Positions 38,606 to 50,297 of a stretch of 64,000 bases of DNA are shown one piece after another; the stretch's first letter is position 1, and each line of letters starts with the position of its first letter. The notes under the pieces are model-generated. The model worked only from the letters and a program-made list of their open reading frames with translations. It was not told where the DNA came from and did no database searches. The stretch covers positions 4,712,001 to 4,776,000 of the forward strand of contig OY292275.1 in NCBI GenBank assembly GCA_958496175.1, written 5' to 3'. The DNA is from Sisyra terminalis (Eukaryota; Arthropoda; Insecta; Neuroptera; Sisyridae). The translations under genes were made by a program, and so were the position numbers.

Positions 38606-39800
38606 TTGTTATATTATCCTTTGATACATTGTTACGAACCCGAAACTGTCTTTGATTCGAAAGTCATCCCTTATATAACGATAGCTTAAGCCATTGAACT
38701 TTTGACGGATTGATGATTTCTTTTTGGCACTTTGACGGTCGATTTCGTCTCTTAAACGGGCCTTGTTTTCGGAAAAATTTGCACAGAATGCACAGGTGAA
38801 CGTATACTTTCAATTGGCATCGTAAAAATTTTTTTGAAATTTGATTATTTTCGTGAAAAATCAACGATGGTTAACCCACGGTTTTTTTGACGAAAAAGGC
38901 TTTTGTTTCGAAATCGAAGTAGATTGTTATATTATCATTTGATACATTATTACGAACTCGAAACTGTCTTTAGTTCGAAAATCATTTTTTATTTAACGAT
39001 GCTACATGCGATTGAAGTTTAGATGGTTTTCCACGATTTCTTCTGACATTTTGATGGTCAATTTCGTCCCTTAAAAGGGCTTTGTTTTCGGAAAAATTTG
39101 CACAGCATGTACGGATGGACGTATATTTTCGATTGGATCCTTAAATTTTTTTTAAATTTGATGAATTTCATGAAAAATCAACGATGGTTAACCCACGGTT
39201 TTATTTGACCAAAAAATTTTTTGTTTCGAATTCGAAGTAGATTGTTATATTATCGTTTGATACATTGTTACGAACCCGAAACCATCTTTGGTTCGAAAAT
39301 TTTCGCTTATATAATGATAGCTTTAGCGATTGAACTTTTGAGGGATTGATGATTTCTTCTTGGCACTTTGATGGTCGATTTCGTCCCTTAAAAGGGCTTT
39401 GTTTTCAGAAAAATTTGCACAATATGTACGTATTTTCGATTGGCATCGTAAATAAATTTTTTTGGAATTTGTCGATTGTCGTGAAAAATGAACGATGGTT
39501 AACCTACGGATTTTTTTGAATAAAAAAGTTTTGTTCTCGAATTCGAAATAGATTGTTATATTATCGTTTCGTACATTGTTACGAACCCGAACCTGTGCTT
39601 TGACCGAAAAACATCCCTTATATAACAACGTTATATACGATTGTTGAAATGGCAAAGATTTCTCCCACTAAGAGGCACGTGTTCATCCCTTAAACAAGGA
39701 TTGAAATCGGAAAATTTGCACAGAATGCACATATGAACGTATACTTTCGATGGACATCCTTAAAAATTTTTTTTTAAATTTAACGATTTACGTGAATGTT
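38606..39800. repeat. Tandem array, ~315-bp unit, 3.8 copies
   Basis: The start 'ttgttatattatc' recurs at 38606, 38924, 39242 and 39553 (spacings 318, 318, 311). Each unit includes 'cattgttacgaacccgaaa', 'tttgcacagaatgcac' and 'aacgatggttaacccacgg'. The last copy breaks off near 39800. Short minus-strand frames (38664-38864, 39323-39655) run through units and differ in each, so they are not taken as genes. The array sits just upstream of INO80B. Confidence 0.9.
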
Positions 39801-40356
39801 AAATTAATATTTTGTCCTTTGGGATCTTTGTAATTTGCCTGAATAGTGTTTGGCTAGAAATGTAAAACTGACATAACGAATTTGGTCTTTATTATTTTTA
39901 TTTAAACAGTCCAGTTGTAGGATAATTTATTATTTCAGGACCCTGGAATTAACTGGACATTAGTATTAGGAAATTGTGAAAATTATGCAGTTAGAAGGCA
40001 AACAGAGTTTTTAAATTTTAAGGCGTATTTAGTGCATGCTTTTTCAACCTCCTTAACTTCCCGTTTTAATTTTGAAAGGATCTAGCACAAAAATGAAAAA
40101 AAAAATATGCAATATGGTTAAGGATGATTTCTTTTATTATATTTAGCTCAATGCATCGAAAAAAACCATCCCGTATATCCTTTTTATGCACTTGAAAATT
40201 GTCCTTTTTGAAACTTTATACATTTATGTTGTCTAAGCTATGCAACCATTTATACATCCATGAAATTGGGTTGCTGCTTAAAATCCCAAGTTTAGAATTC
40301 GATATAAATTGGACGTATGACTTGCTTTATAAACTGTAATCATTGTATTTTTACAG

Positions 40357-40654
40357 ATTCAACCTCACTGAAAAGTAAGAGTCAGGACAGATTTGTTGGG
40401 TTTGAAGGAAGTGCCATCCTTTTGGGAGACAAATGTTTAGTAAGTGGTAGTGTTAGTGAAACTTGTAATTATTGTTCTAATTGAATTTTTCGCTACAGAA
40501 GAAGCAGTCCGATGACAACTTAAAATTTTTCAATCGATTCGAATTGTTCATTATTTCCAAGTGGACGTTTGAAGAATGGGTACGGATCCTTTGGGAATCA
40601 TCAATCAAATTCCTCAAGGATATTATTTCTTCAATTGGTATCTACCAAGAATAA
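40357..40654 (+). CDS. Two-exon coding-like cassette, left arm (unknown)
   Basis: Not recognised. A splice acceptor 'tttttacag' precedes exon 40357-40439, followed by GTAAGT, a 59-bp intron, acceptor 'cgctacag', and exon 40499-40654 ending in TAA. The frame gives 78 residues with no start codon in place, as expected for the last two exons of a longer gene: DRFVGFEGSAILLGDKCL, then FFNRFELFIISKWTFEEW and IKFLKDIISSIGIYQE. An AATAAA lies in the AT-rich DNA that follows (near 40930). The inverted copy at 47475-47773 keeps the same exon lengths, splice sites and stop. Function unknown; it may be a passenger or the terminal exons of the element's own gene. Confidence 0.5.
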
Positions 40655-41279
40655 CACGAATGGATTTACTATAACATTTAGTGGTCTAAATTGTTTGTCA
40701 ATCAATCAGTGAAGTGAAGTGCTAAAGTTGTTAAAGTGATAATTAAATTAAATACTGCAAAACTCAAACCGTTTTATAAGATTTTTATAAGATTGTAACA
40801 ATTAATACTTTTATATAATTTATATAAACAATTGTAAATATGCAAAAGACTCATACTGTAATTGTTATTGTATAAATCTAATTGTGTAATTGTATAAGTG
40901 TAATTGTATAAATTTAATTGATATTTGGTATTAATAAATTTATTTTAATAGAATACATGGTTTTAATTCGATTTACCTCACCCATCCTCTTGATTTTTAT
41001 ATTTCAGAGTTTTTTTTTACAGTAAGAATACATATAAGAGTTAAATTAGTAATGAGGTAAGTATAATAAAATTTATAAGTTAGGTAAGGAAGGTACAATG
41101 TGTTTCGATAGATTATCGAATATTACGATAAAAGCCAAAATCGAAAAATATCTTAGCTTTTCGATGGAGCAGCTATGGTTCGAATATGGTCGGGGAATTC
41201 TAATTATTTCGATCGAAAAAATATTTCAATTTTCTACAAATCTCATATGAAATGTTTATATATGAGTTTTAACGTCATT

Positions 41280-41372
41280 TACATATATCATCTGATAGCC
41301 GCATCGCTAAGGTCGCCGCCACTACCACCGGAGCTGAGGTCCCTGGTTCGAATCCCGAAGGGGTAAGTGTTT
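41280..41372 (+). other. tRNA-like module in repeat unit 1
   Basis: A-box-like GATAGCCGCATCGCTAAGG is followed 35-40 bp later by a perfect B-box GGTTCGAATCC (41347-41357) and 'cgaaggggtaag'. Only about three of five T-stem pairs form, and no proper anticodon stem is seen, so it is not a tRNA gene. Equivalent modules sit at the same place in other units (42590-42660, and inverted at 44205-44275, 45470-45535 and 46755-46825). Confidence 0.55.
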
Positions 41373-42589
41373 TTTCTTAAATATAATAATTGATTTCTAT
41401 TCCTTACAGCTTATCCTATCACTAATTAACATTAAAAATTGTTTCCAGACATTGCATCATCGAAATATTCGATCGAACAGTTCCAACCTTTCGGGGTTGG
41501 AAATGATCGATCGATCGATGATGCAATATACTTTTCATTTTATTTTTGCCCATTGCGTTTGTGACGTCACTCAATTTCATATATATGACGTCACACATAC
41601 GTCGCCTTCCAAAAACGTAACCCAATGACGTCATTTCCGAAAAAAATCGAAAAATGAGCGAATTTTCGATTTTCGAGAAATAGGATTCTGGGAATGGCTT
41701 AGTTACGTTACGGGAGGCCTAAAAAACATATCCTATAGTCAATATTTTTCATTTTTTTTTCAAAAATTTTTCGGCCGAAATTCTGAAGAATCCCTAAAAT
41801 CGGCCAAAAATGGTGATTTTTTTCACTTTTTTCAACTTTAACGCCGTTTCTAGCGAAAACTATCGATCGTAGGCTAACGATAGTAGGCTCATTCGATAGC
41901 GCTTGAATTACTCTATCGATGGTGTAAATTTGGTCGCGGAAAAGCTTAAGGGGAAAAACTTTTTTTTTCAACTTGCCAAAAATTTCAAACCGTCGTAGAA
42001 ATGGTGGTCGATTTTATGAATTATAATTCGATTTTTTTTTGGCGAATTTCTCTATGAAATTCACACTGTGGGTGTCTTATGTTACGATTGAAACGAATAT
42101 ATAAAAACTTTTTAACTTTTCGTATCGCTTAAACGAATTTTGCGAAAATAGAAATTTACAAATTATGCGTCATAATCCAATGCAAAAGTAAATTGTTTTC
42201 ATGAAAAAAGGATATAGGAACTAAACATTTTCCAATTTGGTTCAAAACTTTTCCGAACGTAACATGATGAAGCGATGGCTAAATTTTTCCTGGAAAATTC
42301 CACGAAAATCGTTTGTTTGTAAAATTAACTAGATATTAAAGAATAATATATATTATGCAAGATAATGCTATTCAAAGACAAATTTGTTTTCTCGAAAAAC
42401 AGGATGAAGGACCATAAAATGTTACAATGTCTTTAGACAAATTTTCCGGGATTAACATGGAGCAGCTATGGTTAAAATATTTTTGGAAAATTCAAATTCC
42501 TTCGATCGAAAAATTTTTTCAAGTTTCCTTAAATGAAGAAATCTTTATATATGAGTTTTAACGATCAATAAATATATCTTCCAATGGCC

Positions 42590-42660
42590 GAATCGATAAG
42601 CGCACGGAAAATGTGATGAAACGGAAAGACGAGGGATCGATCCCCCAACAAGGTAAAAGA
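42590..42660 (+). other. tRNA-like module in repeat unit 2
   Basis: A-box-like TGGCCGAATCGATAAGCGC and B-box-like GGGATCGATCCCCC in the order and spacing of a tRNA. The inverted counterpart at 44205-44275 has GGATCGAACCCCC. Stems are imperfect. Probably a pol III promoter or a tRNA-derived head inside the unit. Confidence 0.5.
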
Positions 42661-45469
42661 TTTTTATATTTCTACTAACCAATTTCTAATTAATATCTAT
42701 TCGTTACAGCTTAAAGTATCACTTACGATCGTTAATAATTATCATAACGTTAGTTTCAGCCGAATAATTCGATTGATCACTTCCAACCTTTCGGGGTTGA
42801 GAAGTGATCGATCGATTACGTAGATTTTTTTTTTTTTGGTTCACACATAATATGACGTCATACATACGTCGCCATCCAGTGACGTCACCCTATGACGTCA
42901 TTCCGAAAAAATTAGAAAAACGAGCGAATTTTCGATTCTAGTGGAATAGGATTCTGGGAATGGCTTAGTTACGTTACGGGAGGCCCTAAAAAACATATCC
43001 TATAATCAATATTTTTCATTTTTTTTTCAAAAATTTTTTGGCCGAAATTCTGAAGAATCCCTAAAATCGGCCCAAAATGGTGATTTTTTTCACTTTTTTC
43101 AACTTTAGCGCCGTTTCCAGCGAAAACTATCGATCGTAGGCTAACGATAGTAGGCTCATTCGATAGCGCTTGAATTAGTCTATCGATGGTGTAAATTTGG
43201 TCCCGGAAAAGCTTAAGGGGGAAAACTGTTTTTTTCTTCTTTTCAAAAATTTAAAATCGTCGACCGGGTGCCCGTCGAATTAATGAAAATTTTTTTTATC
43301 GAATTTTTGAAAGAAATTTACACCATTGGCGCATAACGTTACGATCGAAGCTATAATATAAAAAAAATTGTACTTTTCGAATCCCATCTTCGAATTTTTC
43401 GATAATACAAATTATCAATTGCACAGCACTATGACGTAAGTAAAAATTTTCATTAAGGAAAAATTCGAAGATGGGATTCGAAAAGTTCAATTTTTTTTAT
43501 ATTATAGCTTCGATCGTAACGTTATGCGCCAATGGTGTAAATTTCTTTCAAAAATTCGATAAAAAAAATTTTCATTAATTCGACGGGCATCCGGTCGACG
43601 TTTTTAAATTTTTGAAAAGAAGAAAAAAAAAGTTTTTCCCCTTAAGCTTTTCCGGGACCAAATTTACACCATCGATAGAGTAATTCAAGCGCTATCGAAT
43701 GAGCCTACTATCGTTAGCCTACGATCGATAGTTTTCGCTAGAAACGGCGTTAAAGTTGAAAAAAGTGAAAAAAATCACCATTTTGGGCCGATTTTAGGGA
43801 TTCTTCAGAATTTCGGCCAAAAAATTTTTGAAAAAAAAATGAAAAATATTGATTATAGGATATGTTTTTTAGGCCTCCCGTGACGTAACTAAGCCATTCC
43901 CAAAATCCAATTTCCCGAAAATCGAAAATTCGCTCATTTTTCGATATTTTCGGGAATGACGTCATAGGGTGACGTAATTGGATGGCGACGTAAGTATGAC
44001 GTCATATTATGTATGAACCAAAAAAAAAATTACGTAATCGATCGATCACGTCTCAACCCCGAAAGGTTGGAAGTGATGATCGAATTATTCGGCTGAAACT
44101 AACGTTAAGGTAATTATTAACGATCGAAAGTGATATTTAATGCTGAAAGGAATAGATATTAATTAGAAATTGGTTAGTAGAAATATAAAAATCTTTTACC
44201 TGATTGGGGGTTCGATCCATCGTCTTTCCGTTTATAACATATTCCGTGCGCTTATCGATTCGGCCATTGGAAGATATATTTATTGATCGTTAAAACTCAT
44301 ATATAAAGATTTCTTCATTTAAGGAAACTTGAAAAAAATTTTCGATCGAAGGAATTGTAATTTTCCAAAAATATTTTAACCATAGCTGCTCCATGTTAAT
44401 CCCGGAAAATTTGTCTAAAGACATTGTAACATTTTATGGTCCTTCATCCTTTTTCTCAATAAAACAAATTTGTATTTGAATAGCATTATCTTGCATAATA
44501 TATAATTGTTTAATATCTAATTAATTTTACAAACAATCGATTTTCGTGGAATTTTCCAGGAAAAATTTAGCCATCGCTTCATCATGTTACGTTCGGAAAA
44601 GTTTTGAACCAAATTGGAAAATTTTTAGGTCCTTTATCCTTTTTTCATGGAAACAATTTACTTTTGCATTGGATTATGACGCATAATTTGAAAATTTCTA
44701 TTTTCGCAAAATTCGTTTAAGCGATACGAAAAGTTAAAAAGTTTTTATATATTCGTTTCAATCGTAACATAAGACACCCACAGTGTGAATTTCATAGAGA
44801 AATTCGCCAAAAAAAAAATCGAATGATAATTCATAAAATCGACCACCATTTCAACGACGGTTTGAAATTTTTGGCAAGTTGAAAAAAAAAGTTTTTTTCC
44901 TTAAGGTTTTCCGGGACCTAATTTTCACCATCGATAGAGTAATTCAAGCGCTATCGAATGAGCCTACTATCGTTAGCCTACGATCGATAGTTTTCGCTAG
45001 AAACGGCGTTAAAGTTGAAAAAAGTGAAAAAAATCACCATTTTTGGCCGATTTTAGGGATTCTTCAGAATTTCGGCCGAAAAATTTTTGAAAAAAAAAAT
45101 GAAAATATTGATTATTGGATATGTTTTTTAGGCCTCCCGTGACGTAACTCAGCCATTCCCAGAATCCTATTCCACTAGAATCGAAAATTCGCTCGTTTTT
45201 CTAATTTTTTCGTGAATGACGTCGTAGGGTGACGTCACTGGATGGCGACGTATGTATGACGTCATATTATGTGTGAACCAAAAAAAAAAAAAATCTTCGT
45301 AATCGATCGATCACTTCTCAACCCCGAAAGATTGATAGTGATGATCGAATTATTCGGCTGAAACTAACGTTAAGGTAATTATTAACGATCGAAAGTGATA
45401 GTTTAAGCTGTAACGAATATATCGAAATTAGAAATTGGTTAGTAGAAATATAAAAAACCTTTTACCTGA

Positions 45470-45535
45470 TGCGGGTTCCGAATCCAGTTCCATTGGTTTC
45501 ACAGTCCAAGCGTCACTCCATGCGGCCATTGGAAG
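45470..45535 (-). other. tRNA-like module in repeat unit 4 (minus strand)
   Basis: On the minus strand TGGCCGCATGGAGTGACGC (A-box-like) is followed by TTGGACTGTGAAACCAA, which would give an anticodon-type hairpin with loop CTGTGAA (GTG in the anticodon place, one A-A mismatch), and then GGATTCGGAACCC. It is the most tRNA-like of the modules but differs in sequence from its siblings. Confidence 0.45.
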
Positions 45536-47474
45536 ATATATTTATTGATCGTTAAAACTCATATATAAAGATTTCTCAATCGATTGAAACTTGAAAATTT
45601 TTTTCGATCGAAGGAATTTGAATTTTCCAAAAACATTTTAATTATAGTTTCTCGAGGTTAATCCCGGAAAATTTGACTCATGACATTGTAACATTTAAAT
45701 GTCCTTCCTCCCTTTTTTCGATAAAACAAATTTGTATTCGTATTGCATTAATTTGGGTATTATATAATTCTATAACATCGAATTAATTTTTAAATCTTTT
45801 ACAATCGAATGATTTTCATGGAATTTTCTGGCAAAATGGAACTATTGTTTTTTCTTGCTACGTTTGGAAAAGTTGTCGAACCCCATTTGAAAATATTTAG
45901 GTCCTTGATCCAGATCCTTTTTGTCAAGAAAACAATTTACATTTGCATTGCATTATGAAGCATAATATGTAAATTTGTTTTATCGAAAATTCTATGAAGT
46001 GTATCGAAGAGAAAATTATTTTTTGGATATTCGCTTCAATAGTAACGTTAAGCACCTATGGTGCGAATTTCATCGAGAAATTCGACCAAAAAATTTCATT
46101 AGTTCGTCGACCGATTCATCATGGATTTGCAATTTCTGAAAAGTTGGAAACAAAAGTTTTTTTCTTTAAGGCTTTCCGGGACCTAATTTTCACCATCGAT
46201 AGAGTAATTCAAGCGCTATCGAATGAGCCTACTATCGTTAACCTACGATCGATAGTTTTGGCTAGAAACGGCGTTAAAGTTGAAAAAAGTGAAAAAAAAC
46301 ACCAATATAGGCCTATTTTTGGGATTATTCAAAATTTCAGCTGAAAAATTTTTGAAAAAAAATATGAAAAAAATTAACTTAATGATATGTTTGTTAGGCG
46401 TCCCATGACGTAACTAAGCCATTCCCAGAATCCTATTTCCCGAAAATCGAAAATTCGCTCGTTTTTCGATTTTTTTCGGGAATGACGTCATTGGGAGATG
46501 TCTTTGGATGGCGACGTATGTGTGACGTCATATATATGAAATTGAGTGACGTCACAAAATCAATGAACAAAAATAAAATGAAAAATAAATTGAATCATCG
46601 ATCGATCGAACGATCATCAACCCCGAAAGGTTGGAACTGTTCGATCGAATATTTCGATGATGCAATGTCTGGAAACAATTATTAATGTTAATTAGTGACA
46701 GGATAAACTGTAAGGAATAGAAATCAATTATTATATTTAAGAAAAAAACTCTTACCCCTTCGGGATTCTAACCAGGAACCTCAGCTCCGGTAGTGGCGGC
46801 GACCTTAGCGTTGCGGTTATCAGATGATATATGTAAATGACGTTAAAACTCATATATAAACAATTCTTATGATATTTGTAGAAAATTGAAATATTTTTTC
46901 GATCGAAATAATTAGAATTTCCCGACCACATTCGAACCATAGCTGCTCCATCGAAAAGTTAAGATATTTTTCGATTTTGGCTTTTATCGTATTATTCGAT
47001 AATCTATCGAAACACATTGTATCTTCCTTACCTAACTTATAAATTTTATTATACCTACCATATTATTAATTTAACTCTTATATGTATTCTTACTGTAAAA
47101 AAAAACTCTGAAATATAAAAATCAAGAGGATGGGTGCGGTAAATCGAATCTATAACAATGTATTCTATTAAAATAAATTTATTAATACCAAATATCAATT
47201 AAATTTATACAATTACACTTATACAATTACACAATTAGATTTATACAATAACAATTACAGTATGAGTCTTTTGCATATTTACAATTGTTTATATAAATTA
47301 TATGAAAGTATTAATTGTTACAATCTTATAAAAATCTTATGAAAAAATTTTATAAAACGGTTTGAGTTTTGCAATATTTAATTTAATTATCACTTTAACA
47401 ACTTTATCACTTCACTTCACTGATTGACTGAAAAACAATTTAGATCACTAAATGTTATGTTAAATCCATTCCTG

Positions 47475-47773
47475 TTATTCTCGGTAGATACCAATTGAAG
47501 AAATAATATCCTTGAGGAATTTGATTGATGATTCCCAAAGGATCCGTACCCATTCTTCAAACGTCCACTTGGAAATAATGAACAATTCGAACCGATTGAA
47601 AAATTTTAAGTTGTCGTCGCACAGCTTCTTCTGTAGCGAAAAATTTCAATTAGAACAATAATTACAAGTTTCAATTACACTACCACTTACTAAACATTTG
47701 TCTCCCAAAAGGATCGCACTTCCATCAAACCCAACAAATCTGTCCTGACTCTTACTTTTCAGTGAGGTTGAAT
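47475..47773 (-). CDS. Two-exon coding-like cassette, right arm (unknown)
   Basis: Inverted copy of the left cassette. Minus-strand exons 47773-47691 (83 nt) and 47630-47475 (156 nt) have the same lengths, donor, acceptor and stop as on the left. Codon differences seen include E to D, a synonymous GCC/GCG, Q to L, S to C, a synonymous GAT/GAC, a synonymous CGA/CGG, and Q to R near the end. There is no frameshift or internal stop. The ratio of changes does not show strong purifying selection. Not recognised as any known family. Confidence 0.5.
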
Positions 47774-48094
47774 CTGTAAAAATACAATGATTACAGTTTA
47801 TAAAACAATTCATACGTCCAATTTATATCGAATTCTAAACTTGGGATTTTAAGCAGCAACCCAATGTCTTGGGTGTATAAAGGGTTGCATAACCTAGATA
47901 ACATGGATGTTTAAAGTTTCAAACAGGACAATTTTCAAGTGCATAAAAAGGATATACGGGATGGTTTTTTTCGATGGCAGTGAGCTAAATATAATAAAAG
48001 AAATTATCCTTAACCATATTGCATATTTTTTTTCATTTTTTGGCTAAATCCTTTCAAAATTAAAACGGGAAGTTAAGAAGGTTGAAAAAGCATT

Positions 48095-49934
48095 GTTTTT
48101 GAAGAATAAACCAAAAAATTATAATAGAAAATATAGAAAAATCAAGCCAAAGTTGCACCAATTTCGTGAACCGACAAATATCATAACTGAAAACGTTTTC
48201 TACGAAATGTTATTCAAAGACGCAAAACTTATTCTGCCATTTAAAGTTTTTCGATTTTCATCCAAACATAGAATGTAATCTCATTAAGATTGAAATCAAA
48301 TTTTCCATTTTCCTCTTCAGTCTGGATTTCATTTCGCAATAACTTATTTTGTTTCAAATCAAAGTTAAAAGATTTATTATATAGAAAGGTAATGTGCACA
48401 TTGCCTCGAAGCGACAAAGTCGTTCACTCATTCCTCCTCCACCTCCATAGAAATTCTCTTGAAATCTTAAGGTAAATTTATAAGAGAAAATCTTCACTGA
48501 TAATTTGTCAAATAAAACTACAACAAAGCATGGAGGCAATGGAGGATTTGTTGGCTAAAATCAATGCCATTGAAAAAAGCTCAATACAAGAAAATATTTG
48601 TTGCAACAATTTATAAATCTTTTGAAAAATCATAATTAATGTAATTAGTTACAGATAAAGAACGTTGCACTTTAAGTTCTAGATTTCAAACCTGTGATTT
48701 CCAATCAATTGATTTTTCCAAAGAAAAAATGCTGGACAAAATTTACCTCTATCAAGTTAGTAGCCAACTGTTAAAAATAAAAATTTAAAATATATTTTAA
48801 GATTGACTTTTGTTTATACTTGATTGTACCAAAAAAATTACGTTTGTACCTCGACCGAGAAAAAATTATTAAATTTTTAAAAATCAAAACCCTCCATTGT
48901 TGAATTTTTCAAAAATTTTTACAGCAATAGAAAGGCCTTGATACGTAGAGGATTGTATCGAAAAAAATTTGTTTCTAACTTTAACCCAACAAAAGTTATG
49001 ACAAATTTTGTTAATGCACTTATTCCATTGTTGAATTTTATAACGATTGTTATTTTAAAAAAAAATATTGGGTGTTAAGACATAGAAGTATATCCCAAAA
49101 AAAAAATCCTTCTAACTCAATCCTAACAATAGTAATAACGCTTTTTGTAAATGCAATTGGACTCTAATTACTCCATTGTTCAATTTGGAAAACGGCCATA
49201 ATTTTAAATTTTTAGAGGTAAAAACGATTTTTTTTTGGATTCTTTCGGGTGCTGGTCTCTAGTTGATGGAACCGGTTGAATTTTCGTTGGTACCTCAACC
49301 GTAAAGAAAATATAGTTTTCCAGCTACTAAAGGTTTTCGTTGGAAGATTTTCCAAATCCAACATCGGTACAATCTAGCTACTATATTGTTGAGGATTATA
49401 CTGAAAAACATTTCCTTTTAACTCAATCCGAACAATTATAAAGGTTTTTTGTATGAGTAATTAGACTCATGCAATATTTTGCATTAGCAATGTTAAGGAT
49501 GATTCAACCAATAATATTCAGCTATTTTTAAGCAAAGAAAACCATCCCTTATATCTTTTTTTACTATTGAAAATTTTCCTTTTTGAAACTTTCAAATGGA
49601 ATTGTGATTATCCTGTTACTGAAAGGACGATAATTTCTTTATATTATAATTCATTTGAGGGCCTTGATTGATGAGATCCGTTGAGAAAAATAGGCCTCAT
49701 AGTGAAAAGTCACCCCCTTGAAATAGCCCAACTTCAGACCAAATTTGTCGTATAGATTTTCAACTCCTTAATTTACCGTTTTAATTTCCAGGCACACTAT
49801 CTCGAAAAACAGAATATTTTGCATTGGTCTCAAATTGATGGTAATTGTTGAATATTCGTTTAAACCTCAACTGGAAAGAAAATAGAGTTTTCCGGCTACT
49901 ACTAGTTTTCCTTGGGAGATTTTCCCAGAGATTA
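48095..49934. repeat. Degenerate repeats flanking the inverted structure
   Basis: No gene seen. 48800-49200 matches, in inverse orientation, segments at about 50560-50660 and 51390-51540 (for example 'aactttaacccaacaaaag' and its complement). 49180-49420 and 49800-49930 are direct degenerate repeats around 'gaaaatagagttttcc'. 49475-49600 repeats part of the outer arm of the large inverted structure ('accatccc' followed by 'aaaattttcctttttgaaa'). Confidence 0.6.
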
Positions 49935-50297
49935 TTTTTATTTGTTCGTTAGGTACAAAATTCTAAAATAAAGAAGATAAATCTAAAAATTATATCAATG
50001 TTTAAAGCTTGAATATTCGAAAATGGCGTGTCTGGCAAAAATTTTCAAAGAAACGTTTTTTGTAGGGAATTTAATTTTCCACTAATATATGTGCCGATGA
50101 ATCTTTTTATCTTGATAGTTTGACAGCATTGACGTAAAAATGAAAGCACAAATAAAAAATCGAAAATAAAGATGATAGACCTCTTAATATTAATATTAAG
50201 GGTTCAAAACTTCCCGATATTTTTTTTTTGTCACCTTGATCAATATTTTCGATATATTTTTCAAAAAAAAAAAATAGTCGAATTTTTTGGTCCAGTC
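49935..50297. repeat. Foldback family C, right arm only, TA flank
   Basis: Carries the family C right arm: 'gcgtgtctggcaaaaattt', 'tgacagcattgacg', the AT palindrome, and the end that reverse-complements to GACTGGACCAAAAAATTCGAC next to TA (50298-50299). Its partner arm is missing here; an isolated left arm lies at 50881-51068. Confidence 0.75.

Larger units (their letters stand above)
40036..48094. mobile_element. ~8-kb inverted structure of repeated 1.3-kb units
   Basis: Left arm 40036-43430 and right arm 43431-48094 are reverse complements over most of their length; the centre is marked by 'gaatcccatcttcgaa' at 43379-43395 and its complement near 43465-43482. The inner part is built of a ~1.3-kb unit, marked by 'tggagcagctatgg' at 41168 and 42461 on the plus strand and by its complement near 44390, 45655 (degenerate) and 46945. 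So the left arm has two units and the right arm three, which explains the longer right arm. Outside the units, about 1.1 kb at each end is single-copy per arm and contains a two-exon coding-like cassette facing inward. I recognise no transposase and cannot assign a family. Confidence 0.85.

Noticed and set aside
41280..41372. True tRNA gene at the GGTTCGAATCC box
   Set aside because: B box is perfect but the T stem and anticodon stem do not pair, and no acceptor stem is found.
44050..44100. Hammerhead ribozyme at 'gtgatgatcgaattattcgg' plus GAAAC in unit 3
   Set aside because: The core needs CUGAUGA followed by a stem closing at GAAA; here the first base is wrong and in the sister unit the sequence is 'gatcaatcg', so the core is not kept.
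44879..45142. 87-codon frame recurring in units 1, 4 and 5 (also 41708-41971 minus and part of 45994-46344)
   Set aside because: The amino-acid similarity follows from DNA conservation of the CGATA block. Frame is broken by A-run length changes in other units, and there is no domain or start context.
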